The notes beneath the pieces are model-generated. The model was not told the DNA's origin, did not search any database, and saw only the letters and a list, made by a program, of their open reading frames with translations. A program made the translations under genes and the position numbers. 64,000 bases of DNA from CAWIMX01 sp963792785 (GTDB lineage: Bacteria > Acidobacteriota > Vicinamibacteria > Vicinamibacterales > CAVVIG01), in assembly GCA_963792785.1 (NCBI GenBank), contig CAWBXO010000001.1:496001-560000 (forward strand). The letters run 5' to 3'. Positions 7,147 through 19,463 of the stretch are shown in pieces. Positions within the stretch are counted from its first letter, which is position 1; every line of letters begins with the position of its first letter.

Positions 7147-7482
7147 GTGAACGAACACCTGTATTTCATCAGCGTGGCGGCGCGGATGCTCGGCATGCAC
7201 CCGCAGACCCTCCGAAAGTACGAGCGGCTGGGGCTCGTGCGCCCGACCCGGACCATCGGCAGCATGCGGCTCTACTCGCGCGACGAGATGGAGCGGCTCA
7301 AGTTCATCAAACGCCTGGTGGACGATGGCGGGGTGAACCTCGCCGGCGTGCAGCGCCTGCTCGAGGTCGCGGATGTCGTGCGCCGGCTGCGGCCGATGGT
7401 CGCCGACGAGCTGCCGGTGCGCGAGGCCCGGCGCCTCGGGCGCGAGATGGACGACCTGCTCCGGCTGCTGGGGTGCGAGTGA
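7147..7482 (+). CDS. hspR: HspR-type MerR family heat-shock repressor
   Basis: The 111-residue protein starts with GTG at 7147 and has an N-terminal MerR helix-turn-helix: FISVAARMLGMHPQTLRKYE, RLGLVRPTRTIGSMRLYSR, then VDDGGVNLAGVQRLLEVADV. In HspR the GVNLAGV segment and the lack of a C-terminal effector domain are characteristic. HspR represses chaperone operons and is itself controlled by DnaK or unfolded protein (family knowledge). Its stop codon overlaps the cbpA start (TGATG), and clpB and ftsH follow, so it heads a heat-shock operon that it probably represses through the promoter dyads at 7085-7128. Confidence 0.92.
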   Translation: MNEHLYFISVAARMLGMHPQTLRKYERLGLVRPTRTIGSMRLYSRDEMERLKFIKRLVDDGGVNLAGVQRLLEVADVVRRLRPMVADELPVREARRLGREMDDLLRLLGCE

Positions 7483-8479
7483 TGGAATTCAAGGACTACT
7501 ACAAGACCCTGGGCGTCGAGAAATCGGCGAACGCCAAGGAGATCAAGCAGGCCTTCCGCAAGCTCGCGCGCAAGGTCCACCCGGACGTGAACCCGGACGA
7601 CAAGACGGCCGAGGCGCGCTTCAAGGAGATCAACGAGGCCTACGAGGTGCTCGGCGACGCCGACAAGCGGAAGAAGTACGACGAGCTCGGCGCGAACTGG
7701 CGGATGTACGAGCAGGCCGGCCCCGGCGCGCCCGGCGGCGCGCCTCCGGGCGGCGGGGGCTGGAACGTCCACACGAGCGGCGGGCCCGGCGCCGGCTTTC
7801 ATACGATGACCCCGGAAGAGATGGAGTCGATGTTCGGGTCGGCCGACCCGTTCTCGGATTTCTTCCACACGTTCTTCGGCGGCGCCGGGCCATCCATGGG
7901 CGACGAGCCCCGGCGCGGGCGCGGCGGGCGGTCGCGCGCGCGGCAGGGCCGCGATCTCGAGCAGGAGATCACGCTCGGTCTCGAGGACGCGTTCCACGGC
8001 ACGATGCGGCGCCTGCAGATGACCCACAACGGCGAGGTGCGGACGGTGGACGTCCGCATTCCGCCGGGCGTCGGCGACGGCTCGCGGGTCCGGATCGGCG
8101 GCGAGGGCGAGCGCGGGATCGGCGGCGCCAAAGCGGGCGACCTGTACCTGCGGATCCGGCTCCAGCCGCATCCCCGCTTCGAGCAGCGCGGCAAGGACCT
8201 GTACACCAAGGCCTCCATTCCGCTGACCACGGCCGTGCTCGGCGGCGAGACGGACGTGGTCACGCTCGAGGGCAAGGCCTTGCGGCTCAAGATCCCGCCG
8301 ACGACCCAGAACGGCCAGGTGATGCGCCTGAAAGGCCGCGGGATGCCGACCGCCGGCAAGCCGGACGCGACCGGCGACTTGTATGTCACGGTGAACGTGC
8401 AGCTGCCGCGGCAGCTCACGCCCGAGCAGCGCCAGCACTTCGAGGCGCTCGCTAAACTGGAAGACGTGGGAGTGACGTC

Positions 8480-8483
<4 letters not shown>
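7482..8483 (+). CDS. DnaJ C-terminal domain protein, CbpA-like co-chaperone
   Basis: The protein of 333 residues begins MEFKDYYKTLGVEKSANAK and has a full J domain with the HPD motif (KVHPDVNPDD) near residue 34. A Gly/Pro-rich linker follows, then two C-terminal substrate-binding domains (RIPPGVGDGSRVRIGGEGE and LRLKIPPTTQNGQVMRLKGR). There are no CxxCxGxG zinc repeats, so it is a type II, CbpA-like J protein rather than classical DnaJ. It would stimulate DnaK ATPase and pass clients to ClpB. The ATG overlaps the hspR stop, and its own end overlaps the clpB start by 4 nt, so the genes are translationally coupled. Confidence 0.93.
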
Positions 8484-11095
<2,612 letters not shown>

Positions 11096-11096
<1 letters not shown>

Positions 11097-12967
11097 TGGC
11101 GACACCGACACCGCCCCGCCAATCACGCTTCGCGCCGCGCGGGGCCGCGCGCCCCGGCGGCAAACGCCCGCCCACGCCGCGGCGCACCAGCGCCGCCTGG
11201 GTCGGCTTCGGGCTCATCCTGCTTCTCCTGCTGTCGCAGCTGTACTGGGCCGTGCCCGCGGGCCGGACGATTCCGTACAGCGAGTTCAAGTCGCTCGTCC
11301 GCGGCGGCCAGGTCGCCGAAGTCACGATCGGCGAGGACACGATCCACGGCACGCTCAAAACCGCCGTCGACGGCACGACCGCCTTCAGCACGGCCACGGT
11401 GACCGATCCGACGCTCGTCGCCGACCTGGACGCCGGGAACGTCAAGTACACCGGCGAGGTCGTGAACCGCTGGCTGCCCGAACTGCTCGGATGGCTCCTG
11501 CCGCTCGTCTTCCTCGTCGCGATCTGGATGTTCTTCCTGCGGCGGATGTCGGGCGCGGAGGGCGGCGTGATGTCGTTCGGGCGCAGCCGCGCCAAGATCT
11601 ACGCCGAAGACGAGGTGAAGGTGAAGTTCGCCGACGTCGCGGGCGTGGACGAGGCGGAAGACGAGCTCAAGGAAATCGTCGACTTCCTGAAGAACCCGGG
11701 CAAGTACACCAACCTCGGCGGGCGTATTCCGAAAGGCGTGCTCCTGGTGGGATCGCCGGGCACCGGCAAGACGCTGCTCGCGCGCGCGGTGGCCGGCGAG
11801 GCGGGCGTGCCCTTCTTCAGCCTGAGCGGGTCGGAGTTCGTCGAGATGTTCGTCGGCGTCGGCGCGGCCCGGATCCGCGACCTGTTCACCCAGGCGGCCG
11901 CCCGCGCTCCGAGCATCGTGTTCATCGACGAGCTCGACGCCCTCGGCAAGGTGCGCGGCCAGAATCCGTTCGGGAGCCATGAAGAACGCGAGCAGACCCT
12001 CAACCAGCTGCTCGCCGAGATGGACGGGTTCGACACGCGCAAGGGCGTGATCATCATGGCCGCCACGAACCGGCCCGAGGTGCTCGACCCCGCCCTGCTC
12101 CGCCCGGGCCGCTTCGACCGGCAGGTCCTGGTCGACAAGCCCGACATCAACGGCCGCGAGGCGATCCTGCGGATCCACGCGAAGGCCGTGAAGATGTCGC
12201 CGGGCGTGGACCTCCGTGTCGTCGCCGCCCGCACGGCGGGGTTCGCCGGCGCCGACCTCGCCAACCTCGTGAACGAAGCGGCGCTCCTGGCGGCGCGGCA
12301 GACCAAGACGGCCGTCGAGATGATCGACTTCGACCACGCCGTCGATCGCCTCGTCGCGGGCCTCGAGAAGAAGCGCGTGATGAGCCCGAGGGAGCGCGAG
12401 ATCGTGGCGTACCACGAGTCGGGCCATGCCATCGTCGCCACGGTCCTCCCCGGCCTCGACCCGGTGCACAAGATCTCGATCGTCCAGCGCGGCTTCGGCG
12501 CGCTCGGCTACACCATGCAGCTCCCGCTCGAGGATCGGTATCTGATGACGCGCGGGGATCTCCTGAGCCAGCTCGCCGTGCTCCTGGGCGGCCGCACCGC
12601 CGAGGAAGTCGCGCTCCAGGACATCTCGACCGGGGCGCACAACGACCTGCAGCGCGCCACCGACATCGCCCGCGCGATGGTCACCGAGTACGGCATGAGC
12701 GACACGCTGGGCGCGGTGACCTACGATGGCCGCCAGCGGGGCCAGTTCCTCAACATGCCGCTCCCGCCCGAGCGCGGCGCGTACGCCGAGGAGACGGCGA
12801 GAACGATCGACGCCGAGGTCTCGCGCATCCTGAAGGAGGCGCACGAGCAGGCCCGCGCCGTCCTGATGGAGCACCGATCGACGCTCGACGCCGTCACGAA
12901 GCGGCTGCTGGAGATCGAGGTGATGGAGGGCGACGAACTGCGGCGGCTGGTCTCCGGGGCCGCGTAA
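11096..12967 (+). CDS. ftsH: ATP-dependent zinc metalloprotease FtsH
   Basis: The 623-residue protein has a Pro/Arg-rich cytosolic start, a membrane segment near residues 34-52, a periplasmic loop, a second segment (ELLGWLLPLVFLVAIWMFF, about 128-148), and the AAA module with Walker A GSPGTGKT near 219 and arginine finger region RPGRFDRQV. The zinc-protease motif HESGH is near 440. FtsH degrades membrane and short-lived regulatory proteins. The ATG overlaps the clpB stop (TGATG), placing membrane protein quality control in the same heat-shock operon. The opposite-strand open frame is a shadow. Confidence 0.96.
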
Positions 12968-12974
12968 CGAGCGC

Positions 12975-13001
12975 GGCCGGCGGGCGCAATGCCCGCCGGC
13001 C
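12975..13001. terminator. Bidirectional hairpin between ftsH and the TonB receptor gene
   Basis: GGCCGGCGGGC (12975-12985) and GCCCGCCGGCC (12991-13001) form a perfect 11-bp stem with a 5-nt loop. It lies between two convergent stop codons. No T-run flanks it, so it may need Rho or act only as a 3'-end stabiliser. Confidence 0.6.
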
Positions 13002-13009
13002 CGTCGAAC

Positions 13010-16000
13010 CTACCAGGTCAGCTGCGCGCCGAACTTCACCAGCCGCCCCTGCAGGATGAGCGTGGGGGTCTGCCAGCTCGTCCCGTAGGTGTTGTTCTGC
13101 GACAGGATGGCGCTGCTGTTGAACAGGTTGTACACGTCCACCGACGCCTGGATCCGGCTGCGCTGGACGTTGAAGCTCTTGCCGAAGCGGACGTCCACCT
13201 GCGTGAAGCGATCGCCGTAGACGGTGCCCGGCGCGATGAGCTGCGTGGTCGCGAAGCCCAGCCCCAGCGGTCGGCCCAGGTTCTGGACCTGCGCGCTGCC
13301 GACCGAGTAGTTCGCGAGAATCTGCGGCCCCGGACGGTTCTGGAACGTCGCGCTGGCATTGAGCCCCCACCACGGCAACGGCACGCTGGCCAGCCCCTTG
13401 AAGTCGGGCTGGAAGGGCGGCGCCACGTGGCAGTAGAGCGTGCTCGGCGTGGCCGCCGTGGCGCCCAACGTGCCCGAGCTCGACGCCAGCACGCCGGACA
13501 CCGGGGCGTAGGTCACGCTCACCTGCCCGGCGACCGCACAGATGTCGGTCACCTCGTGGCCGAGGCTCATCCCGCCCGACACGATGCCTCCCCGCGGCAG
13601 GCGCGCGTTCACGTTGAGGTCGTAGCCGGTGTACACGTCGCTCACGTCGCCGAAGTCGCTGGCCTTCGTGACGTGGTAGAAGGGCGCGACGAGGTAGTAC
13701 ACCGGATTCAGATCCTCGAAGCCGCAGATCTGGTTCCCTCCACCGCCCGGAAGACGCTCGTCGGCCGGCGCCGTCACGCAGTAGGAATCGTAGGCCGACG
13801 GCGGCTGCGTCGTATTCTCGCTGGCGACGAAGTTGCCGAACCAATGGCGCGTGAACTGAAAGTCCACGGCGACGCGCGGCACCACTTCATGCTGCACGCC
13901 CACGGCGATCTCCTGATCGTTCGGGCGCACGCCGAAGCCCGAGGTGATCGCCGGGTCGTACTCGGCCGCGACGTTCAGGGATCCCAGCGGCGCATTGAGG
14001 GGTCCGCACTCGCCGTTCGCGGCGGCATTGGTCAACGTGCAGTCAGGGATGAAGTCGCCGTTCGTGTCCGTCCACGACCGCGCGGCGCTGTTGATCGACG
14101 TGTTGACCTTATTGTTGAGCGTCGCCATATTGGTCGACTCGCTCGCGACGTATTTGCCGTAGTTGGCCCGCACGACGGTCCGGCCGTCGCCGAAGAGGTC
14201 GTAGGCGCCGCCGATCCGGGGCGACAGATCCTTCCAGTTCGGCACGTTGTAGATCGCGTCGTAGTGGCGCGCCGGGACGAACGTGATCGCCGGCAGGTCC
14301 TGCGCCGGAACGTACGCGTTGTGGTAGTCGAACCGCAGGCCCACGTTCAGGGTGAGCCGATCGAGCGTCCACCGATCCTGTCCGTAGATGCCGAGCGCCG
14401 CCTTCAGGTGCTCCTTGTCGTACAGCGGCCTGGCGTACTCGTTGACCGTCGTGGGAATTCCGTTCCTGAGGTACCAACCCTGCGCCTGGTTCACGTCGTA
14501 CTGGTAGTTGCGCGTGCCCCACATGTCCTGCATGCCGACCTTGAACGCGTGGCTGCCGGTCACGTAGTTCACCGCCGCGCGCATGTTGTACTGGTGGTTG
14601 CCGGCGGTCGTGAACGGCCCGAAGTTGCTCGCCGCCCCGTAGAAGTAGCCGATACCGGTGTCGTACTTCGAAATCGCGGCATCCGGGCCGTAGCCGTTGA
14701 TGTTGTCGGGCTCGTACCCGAAGATCCAGCGCTCGTTGTAGAAGGTCATGCCGGCTTCGAGCAGGAGCCGGTTCGTCAGCGTGTTGTTCCACGTTCCCTG
14801 GAGCAGGTACTCGGGGCGATGGGTGAAGTACACGCCGGCTTCCGGCGAGGCGGTCGCGCTGCACTGGTTGCAGTCCACGAGCCGCTGGTTGACGTGGCCG
14901 TAGAACGTGATCTTGTTCCGCTGCGACGCCTGCCACGTGAGGTTCAGCGTTTCCCCCCGCGTCCAGGTATCGCCACCGACCGCCGGCTGGCTCAGGTCCT
15001 GCGAGTTGGGGACGAGCGTCAACGGGTGATACGCGTCGCCGTAGAGGCAGCCGTCGACCTTGGCGCAGTACTGCGGCGCGGTCGGCCGGAGGTTCTTGTA
15101 CATCCCGGCGATGTAGTTCTGCGCGCCGGAGTGGCGGAACCCGCCGTAGAACCAGAGCTTGTTCTGGATGATCGGGCCGCCGATCGCGGGATTGAAATCC
15201 CACAGCCGCTTCACGCTGTTCACGCGCGTGAGGCCCTTCGCGATCAGGTCCGACGAGAGGTTGTCGCTCTGCAGCGCACCGTTCGAAAAGTTGCCGAACA
15301 GATACCCGCGGAACGTATTGCCGCCTTCTTTCGGGATCGTGTTCGTGAGCACGCCACTCGACCGGGCCTCCGCCGACAGGCCGCTGGTCGTGACCGTCAT
15401 CTCCTGCACGGTCGCCGTATTGATCACGAGCGTGGTGTTGTACCCGCCGCCCGTGTTGTTCATGTTGTTGTACGGCATGCCGTTCAGCACGAGCGGCATC
15501 TGGTCGCTGCGGCTCCCGTGGACCGACAGCGTCTGATAGCGCTGCCCCCCGCTGCCGCCGACGTCCTGACTCGTCAGGCCGATCGTCACACCGGGCACGA
15601 GGACGCTGAGGTTCTGGAAACTCCGGCCGGTCGGCAAGGCGTCGATCACGTCGGCGGGCAGCGACTTCACCTGCGTCACGCTCTGTGTGTCGATGAGCGG
15701 GCTTTGGCCCGACACGGTGATCGTCTCCGCGACCGCGCCGACCTGCATGTCCGCGTTGACCGTCGCCACGAAGGCGCCGGTGAGCTGAATGCCCTGTCGC
15801 TTGACGACGCTGAAACCCTGCAGGGTAAACGTGACGACGTAGCTGCCGGGGCGCAGATTGATGATCCGGTACTGCCCCTGGCCGTCGGTGACCGCCGACC
15901 GCGCCTGCTCGATCAATGCGGGGCTCGACGCTTCCACGACAACCCCTGGCAGCACCGCGCCGCTCGTATCCTTGACCACACCGGCGATTTCCCCGTTCTG

Positions 16001-16072
16001 GGCAAACGCCGCCGCCTGCCCCAGAAGCACGCAGAGCGCCGCCAGGACGCCAATTCTCGAAAACCTGCCCAT
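13010..16072 (-). CDS. TonB-dependent outer-membrane receptor, Oar-like with carboxypeptidase-regulatory domain
   Basis: I take ATG 16072 as start because AGGAGA stands 3 nt upstream; the protein then has 1020 residues. It opens with a signal peptide (MGRFSRIGVLAALCVLLG to AFAQ), followed by a carboxypeptidase-regulatory-like domain (GEIAGVVKDTSGAVLPGVVV, VTDGQGQYRIINLRPGSYVV), a plug domain (SLPADVIDALPTGRSFQNLS) and a large beta-barrel ending in an aromatic residue (KFGAQLTW). Such Oar-like receptors are abundant in Acidobacteriota and are thought to import polymers or peptides, but the ligand cannot be read from sequence. The gene is divergent from a two-component system that may control it. 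Confidence 0.9.
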   Translation of the reverse strand: MGRFSRIGVLAALCVLLGQAAAFAQNGEIAGVVKDTSGAVLPGVVVEASSPALIEQARSAVTDGQGQYRIINLRPGSYVVTFTLQGFSVVKRQGIQLTGAFVATVNADMQVGAVAETITVSGQSPLIDTQSVTQVKSLPADVIDALPTGRSFQNLSVLVPGVTIGLTSQDVGGSGGQRYQTLSVHGSRSDQMPLVLNGMPYNNMNNTGGGYNTTLVINTATVQEMTVTTSGLSAEARSSGVLTNTIPKEGGNTFRGYLFGNFSNGALQSDNLSSDLIAKGLTRVNSVKRLWDFNPAIGGPIIQNKLWFYGGFRHSGAQNYIAGMYKNLRPTAPQYCAKVDGCLYGDAYHPLTLVPNSQDLSQPAVGGDTWTRGETLNLTWQASQRNKITFYGHVNQRLVDCNQCSATASPEAGVYFTHRPEYLLQGTWNNTLTNRLLLEAGMTFYNERWIFGYEPDNINGYGPDAAISKYDTGIGYFYGAASNFGPFTTAGNHQYNMRAAVNYVTGSHAFKVGMQDMWGTRNYQYDVNQAQGWYLRNGIPTTVNEYARPLYDKEHLKAALGIYGQDRWTLDRLTLNVGLRFDYHNAYVPAQDLPAITFVPARHYDAIYNVPNWKDLSPRIGGAYDLFGDGRTVVRANYGKYVASESTNMATLNNKVNTSINSAARSWTDTNGDFIPDCTLTNAAANGECGPLNAPLGSLNVAAEYDPAITSGFGVRPNDQEIAVGVQHEVVPRVAVDFQFTRHWFGNFVASENTTQPPSAYDSYCVTAPADERLPGGGGNQICGFEDLNPVYYLVAPFYHVTKASDFGDVSDVYTGYDLNVNARLPRGGIVSGGMSLGHEVTDICAVAGQVSVTYAPVSGVLASSSGTLGATAATPSTLYCHVAPPFQPDFKGLASVPLPWWGLNASATFQNRPGPQILANYSVGSAQVQNLGRPLGLGFATTQLIAPGTVYGDRFTQVDVRFGKSFNVQRSRIQASVDVYNLFNSSAILSQNNTYGTSWQTPTLILQGRLVKFGAQLTW

Positions 16073-16226
16073 GTCTCTCCTCCTCGCGGATGGGACCACG
16101 CAGAGCCGCCGCCGGCGCGGCGAACGCCGCGAGATACGCTACAGAAAGACGTTTCAGGCAATTGTTAAGAATTGATGTTTAAATGCGCATCGGCCGGATT
16201 CCGGTGCACAATCCACGTAATTGGAC

Positions 16227-16973
16227 ATGTCCGCGCCCCAGCCCGCCGGTCCGCTCGCGCCTATCGGGCCCCCTCGCCGCGTGCTCGTCGTGGAAGACGA
16301 GCAACGCATTCGCGAACTCGTCTGTGCTCAGCTGCGGCGCGCGGGCTACGAGGCCTCCGGCGTCTCCGACGGGCGCGACGGTCTGCAGCGGCTCCTCGGC
16401 GAGTCCTTCGATGTCGTGGTGCTCGACCTGATGCTCCCGGGCATGGACGGCATGACCATCTGCCGCACCGTGCGGCAGGAAGGCGTGAACCGCGACGTGC
16501 CGATTCTCATCCTCACAGCGCGCCGCGCCGAAGCCGACAAGGTGGAGGGCTTCACCGTGGGCGCCGACGACTACGTCACCAAGCCCTTCGGGATCCACGA
16601 GCTGACGGCCAGGGTCGACGCGCTCGCCCGGCGCGTGCGCCGGACCCGCCCGGATGCGGCGCCGCCGCGCGGGCCGGTCGCGATCAATGGCGTGGCGCTC
16701 GATCCGCTGAAGCACACGGTGCGCGTCCGCCAGGCGCCGGTGGAGCTGACGCCCCACGAATTCGAGCTCCTCTTTCAGCTCGCCTCGCAGCCCGGCGTGG
16801 TCCTCACCCGCCGCCAGCTGCTGGCGCTCGTCTGGCACGGCGAGGCGTTCGTGACCGAGCGCAGCGTTGATACGCTCGTCCGGCACCTGCGGTGCAAGGT
16901 CGAAGCGAATCCGGCCGCGCCGGCGCTCATCCTCACGGTCTGGGGCTATGGCTACAAGTTCGCCTGCGCGTAG
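16227..16973 (+). CDS. OmpR/PhoB family response regulator
   Basis: The protein of about 248 residues has a receiver domain (RVLVVEDEQRIRELV, VVVLDLMLPGMDGM with the phosphorylated Asp near residue 66, ILILTARR, KPF) and a C-terminal winged helix (VELTPHEFELLFQLASQPG, TERSVDTLVRHLRCKVE, VWGYGYKF). It is a DNA-binding regulator of the OmpR class. The start is set at ATG 16227, with an ATG at 16221 as alternative. Its 3' end overlaps the sensor kinase gene by 26 nt. The divergent TonB receptor gene is a plausible target. Confidence 0.94.
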   Translation: MSAPQPAGPLAPIGPPRRVLVVEDEQRIRELVCAQLRRAGYEASGVSDGRDGLQRLLGESFDVVVLDLMLPGMDGMTICRTVRQEGVNRDVPILILTARRAEADKVEGFTVGADDYVTKPFGIHELTARVDALARRVRRTRPDAAPPRGPVAINGVALDPLKHTVRVRQAPVELTPHEFELLFQLASQPGVVLTRRQLLALVWHGEAFVTERSVDTLVRHLRCKVEANPAAPALILTVWGYGYKFACA

Positions 16974-18390
16974 GCCGCGCATCTGGCAGCGCAGCCTCTA
17001 TTGGAGGATGGTCCTCGGGCTCAGCCTGTGCCTCGCCGGCGTCCTCGTCATTCAGGTGCTCGTGGTCGTTGTGTGGCTCAAGCGGGAACCCGACAGCCAG
17101 ACGCTGCGGGTCTTCACCCACGAGGTGGCCGCCGATCTCGGCGAGGCGCTCGCCACGAACCCGTCGCTCGACGTGCAGGCCTACGTCGATCGCCACTACC
17201 CGACACCGCTCGCCTCGCTCTTCATCGTGATGGCCGACGACGGACGCGCGGTCCTTCGCGGGCCGCTCCGACCGCCCGACGCCTGGATCAGCGGGGCATC
17301 GGAGTACTACCTCGAGCGGCCGCGCACGTCGTTGCCCGGGAGTTGGCTGACCGGCCCCTTGCAGGTCGCGCCCATCATGGCGAACGGGCAGCTCGCCGGC
17401 GGCGTCGGCGTGGTACCGCCGTTGACCTGGAAGGAGCTGCTCGGGTGGAAGATGGCGCTGCTGTCGGGCGCCCTCCTGCTCGGCGGCACCGGACTGGCCG
17501 CGCGCTTCATCTTTCGCGACATGCGCCTGCGGTTGGCCGGCCTGGAACGCGCCGCTCGACGGTGCGGCGCCGGCGAGTTCGACGCGCGCGCGGAAGTGCT
17601 CGGGGCCGACGAGCTCACGGGGCTCGCGAAGGCGTTCAACCGGATGGCCAGCGACCTCGGCACCCGCGACGAACAGCTCAAAGCCGCCGACCGCGCCCGC
17701 AGGCTCCTGCTCGCCGACGTGTCGCACGAGCTCATGACACCGCTCACGGCGGTTCGGGCCTACCGGGAAGTGCTCTCCATGACCGAACTCGCGCGCGTCC
17801 CCGAAGCCGTGCATTGCCTGAACGTCATCGGCGACGAAACCGAGCGCCTCGAACAGCTCGTCGGGGACCTCCTCGATCTCGCACGGCTCGATGCCGGCGG
17901 CGACTCCCTTCGCCGCGAGGACGTCTCGGTCGAGAGCCTGTTCGGCCGCGTCGCCGCCCGGCACGAGCGAGAGGCGGCGCTCAAGGGCGTGCGCATGAGC
18001 CTGTCGCTCGGGGCGGGCGCCGAGATCCTCTACGGCGATGCGCTCCGGCTCGAGCAGGCCCTGCAGAACCTGGCGGCCAACGCGCTGCGGCATACGGCGC
18101 CGGGCGGGGAGATCGAGATCCGCGCCGAGCTCAAGGACGGCTGCGTGCTCGTGTCGGTGCGCGACACCGGCCACGGCATCCCGAGCGAGCACCTGCCGTT
18201 CGTGTTCGATCGCTTCTACAAAGTGGACCCCGCCCGCACCGGCGGCGAGGCGGCCGGCAGCGGACTGGGCCTGTCGATCGTCAAGGCCATCGTCGAGCGA
18301 CATGGCGGCACGGTGTCCGTGGCCAGCGATCCCGGCGTGGCCACCGTCTTCACCATCCTCCTGCCCGTCACGGCGCCCATCGCGGCCTGA
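16948..18390 (+). CDS. Sensor histidine kinase with HAMP domain
   Basis: Start ATG 16948 gives 480 residues and overlaps the response regulator gene; an internal ATG at 17008 with GGAGG directly against it is less likely. Features in order: membrane helix about 22-45 (LGLSLCLAGVLVIQVLVVVV), a periplasmic sensor loop, a second helix about 168-188, HAMP, the dimerisation helix with the phosphorylated His in SHELMTPLTAVR (near 258), the N box LQNLAANALRHTAPG and the G boxes DTGHGIP and GLGLSIVKAI. It autophosphorylates and feeds the adjacent regulator. The stimulus is unknown. Confidence 0.93.
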   Translation: MATSSPARRPRIWQRSLYWRMVLGLSLCLAGVLVIQVLVVVVWLKREPDSQTLRVFTHEVAADLGEALATNPSLDVQAYVDRHYPTPLASLFIVMADDGRAVLRGPLRPPDAWISGASEYYLERPRTSLPGSWLTGPLQVAPIMANGQLAGGVGVVPPLTWKELLGWKMALLSGALLLGGTGLAARFIFRDMRLRLAGLERAARRCGAGEFDARAEVLGADELTGLAKAFNRMASDLGTRDEQLKAADRARRLLLADVSHELMTPLTAVRAYREVLSMTELARVPEAVHCLNVIGDETERLEQLVGDLLDLARLDAGGDSLRREDVSVESLFGRVAARHEREAALKGVRMSLSLGAGAEILYGDALRLEQALQNLAANALRHTAPGGEIEIRAELKDGCVLVSVRDTGHGIPSEHLPFVFDRFYKVDPARTGGEAAGSGLGLSIVKAIVERHGGTVSVASDPGVATVFTILLPVTAPIAA

Positions 18391-18426
18391 CACGCGCCCG
18401 GAGGCCGCCCGCCAACGGAGGTTTCA

Positions 18427-19463
18427 ATGCGTGTGTTCGTGCTGACATTCGTGCTCGCCGCCGTTGGCACGGCCGGCTGGGCCCAGCCGCCGTCCGGTCA
18501 GCCGTACCGATCGGAGGAGGTCACGTTCTCGAACGGCCCGGTGACGCTCGCCGGCACGCTGACGGTTCCCGACGGCCGCGGTCCGTTTCGAGCGGTCATC
18601 ATGCTGACCGGAAGCGGCGCGCAGAATCGCGACGAGGAGCTGTTCGGTTTCAGGATCTTCGGCGAGATCGCCGATCACCTTTCGCGGCACGGCATCGCGG
18701 TGCTGCGGTACGACGACCGTGGCGTCGGCGGGTCCACCGGCCGTCTCGCCACGTCGACCATGGCCGATTCCACCGGCGACGCGCTGGCGGGTGTCGCCCT
18801 GCTCGCCGGCCGGCCGGAGATCGACCGGACCCGCATCGGCGTCTTCGGACACTCCGAGGGGGCCGAGATCGCCGCGCGCGCGGCCACGCAGTCGGCCGAC
18901 GTGGCGTTCCTCGTGTTGATGGGTCCGCCGGCCGTGCCCGGCGAGGTCATCCTGGCGCGGCAACAGGCCGACGGCGCTCGAGCGCTCGGGGCCACGCCGG
19001 AACAGATCGCGGTCGAGCAGGCGGCCTTCCACGCCGTCGTCGCGGCGCTTCGGTCGAACGCAGGCTCAGACGCGCTGCGCGCGGCCCTCCGCGACATGGT
19101 GGCCGCGCAGTTCGACGCACGTTCCGACGCCGCGCGCGCCCTGCTCGGTGACCGGGACGCCTTCGTGGCGTCCGTGATCCCCGCGGCGATGGCGCAGCTC
19201 GGCGCGCCCGCCATGCGCAACATCATCGACTCGGACCCGGGGCCGGTGCTCGCGGCGGTCGCGTGCCCGACGCTCGCCCTCTTCGGCGGCAAAGACACGC
19301 AGGGCGCCGAAGCGGCGTCGAGGCGGCGTGAGTCTACCCGGACGCCAACCATCTGTTCATCCCGGCCCACACCGGACAAGTCACCGAGTACGCAACGCTG
19401 CCCAAGGCGTTCGTCCCGGGCCTGCTGGACGACGTCACGAAGTGGCTGCTGGCGCTGAAGTGA
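18427..19463 (+). CDS. Secreted alpha/beta hydrolase (frameshift near the 3' end)
   Basis: The product has a signal peptide (MRVFVLTFVLAAVGTAGWAQ), an oxyanion segment LTGSGAQNRDEE, the nucleophile elbow GHSEG near residue 142 and a late FGGKD segment. This is the S9/dienelactone-type hydrolase family, often described as secreted dipeptidyl peptidase or esterase-like. The frame breaks near 19332: restoring one G in GAG-TCTAC continues as VYPDANHLFIPAHTGQVTEY to a stop at 19461-19463, supplying the catalytic His. The uncorrected frame would end at 19458 with a nonsense tail. It lies 36 bp after the kinase gene and overlaps the convergent MFS gene by 29 bp. Confidence 0.82.

Noticed and set aside
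12989..16168. 1059-codon plus-strand open frame
   Set aside because: It is antisense to the TonB receptor, which has a signal peptide, domains and a ribosome-binding site; the plus frame is Arg/His/Val-rich with no motif.
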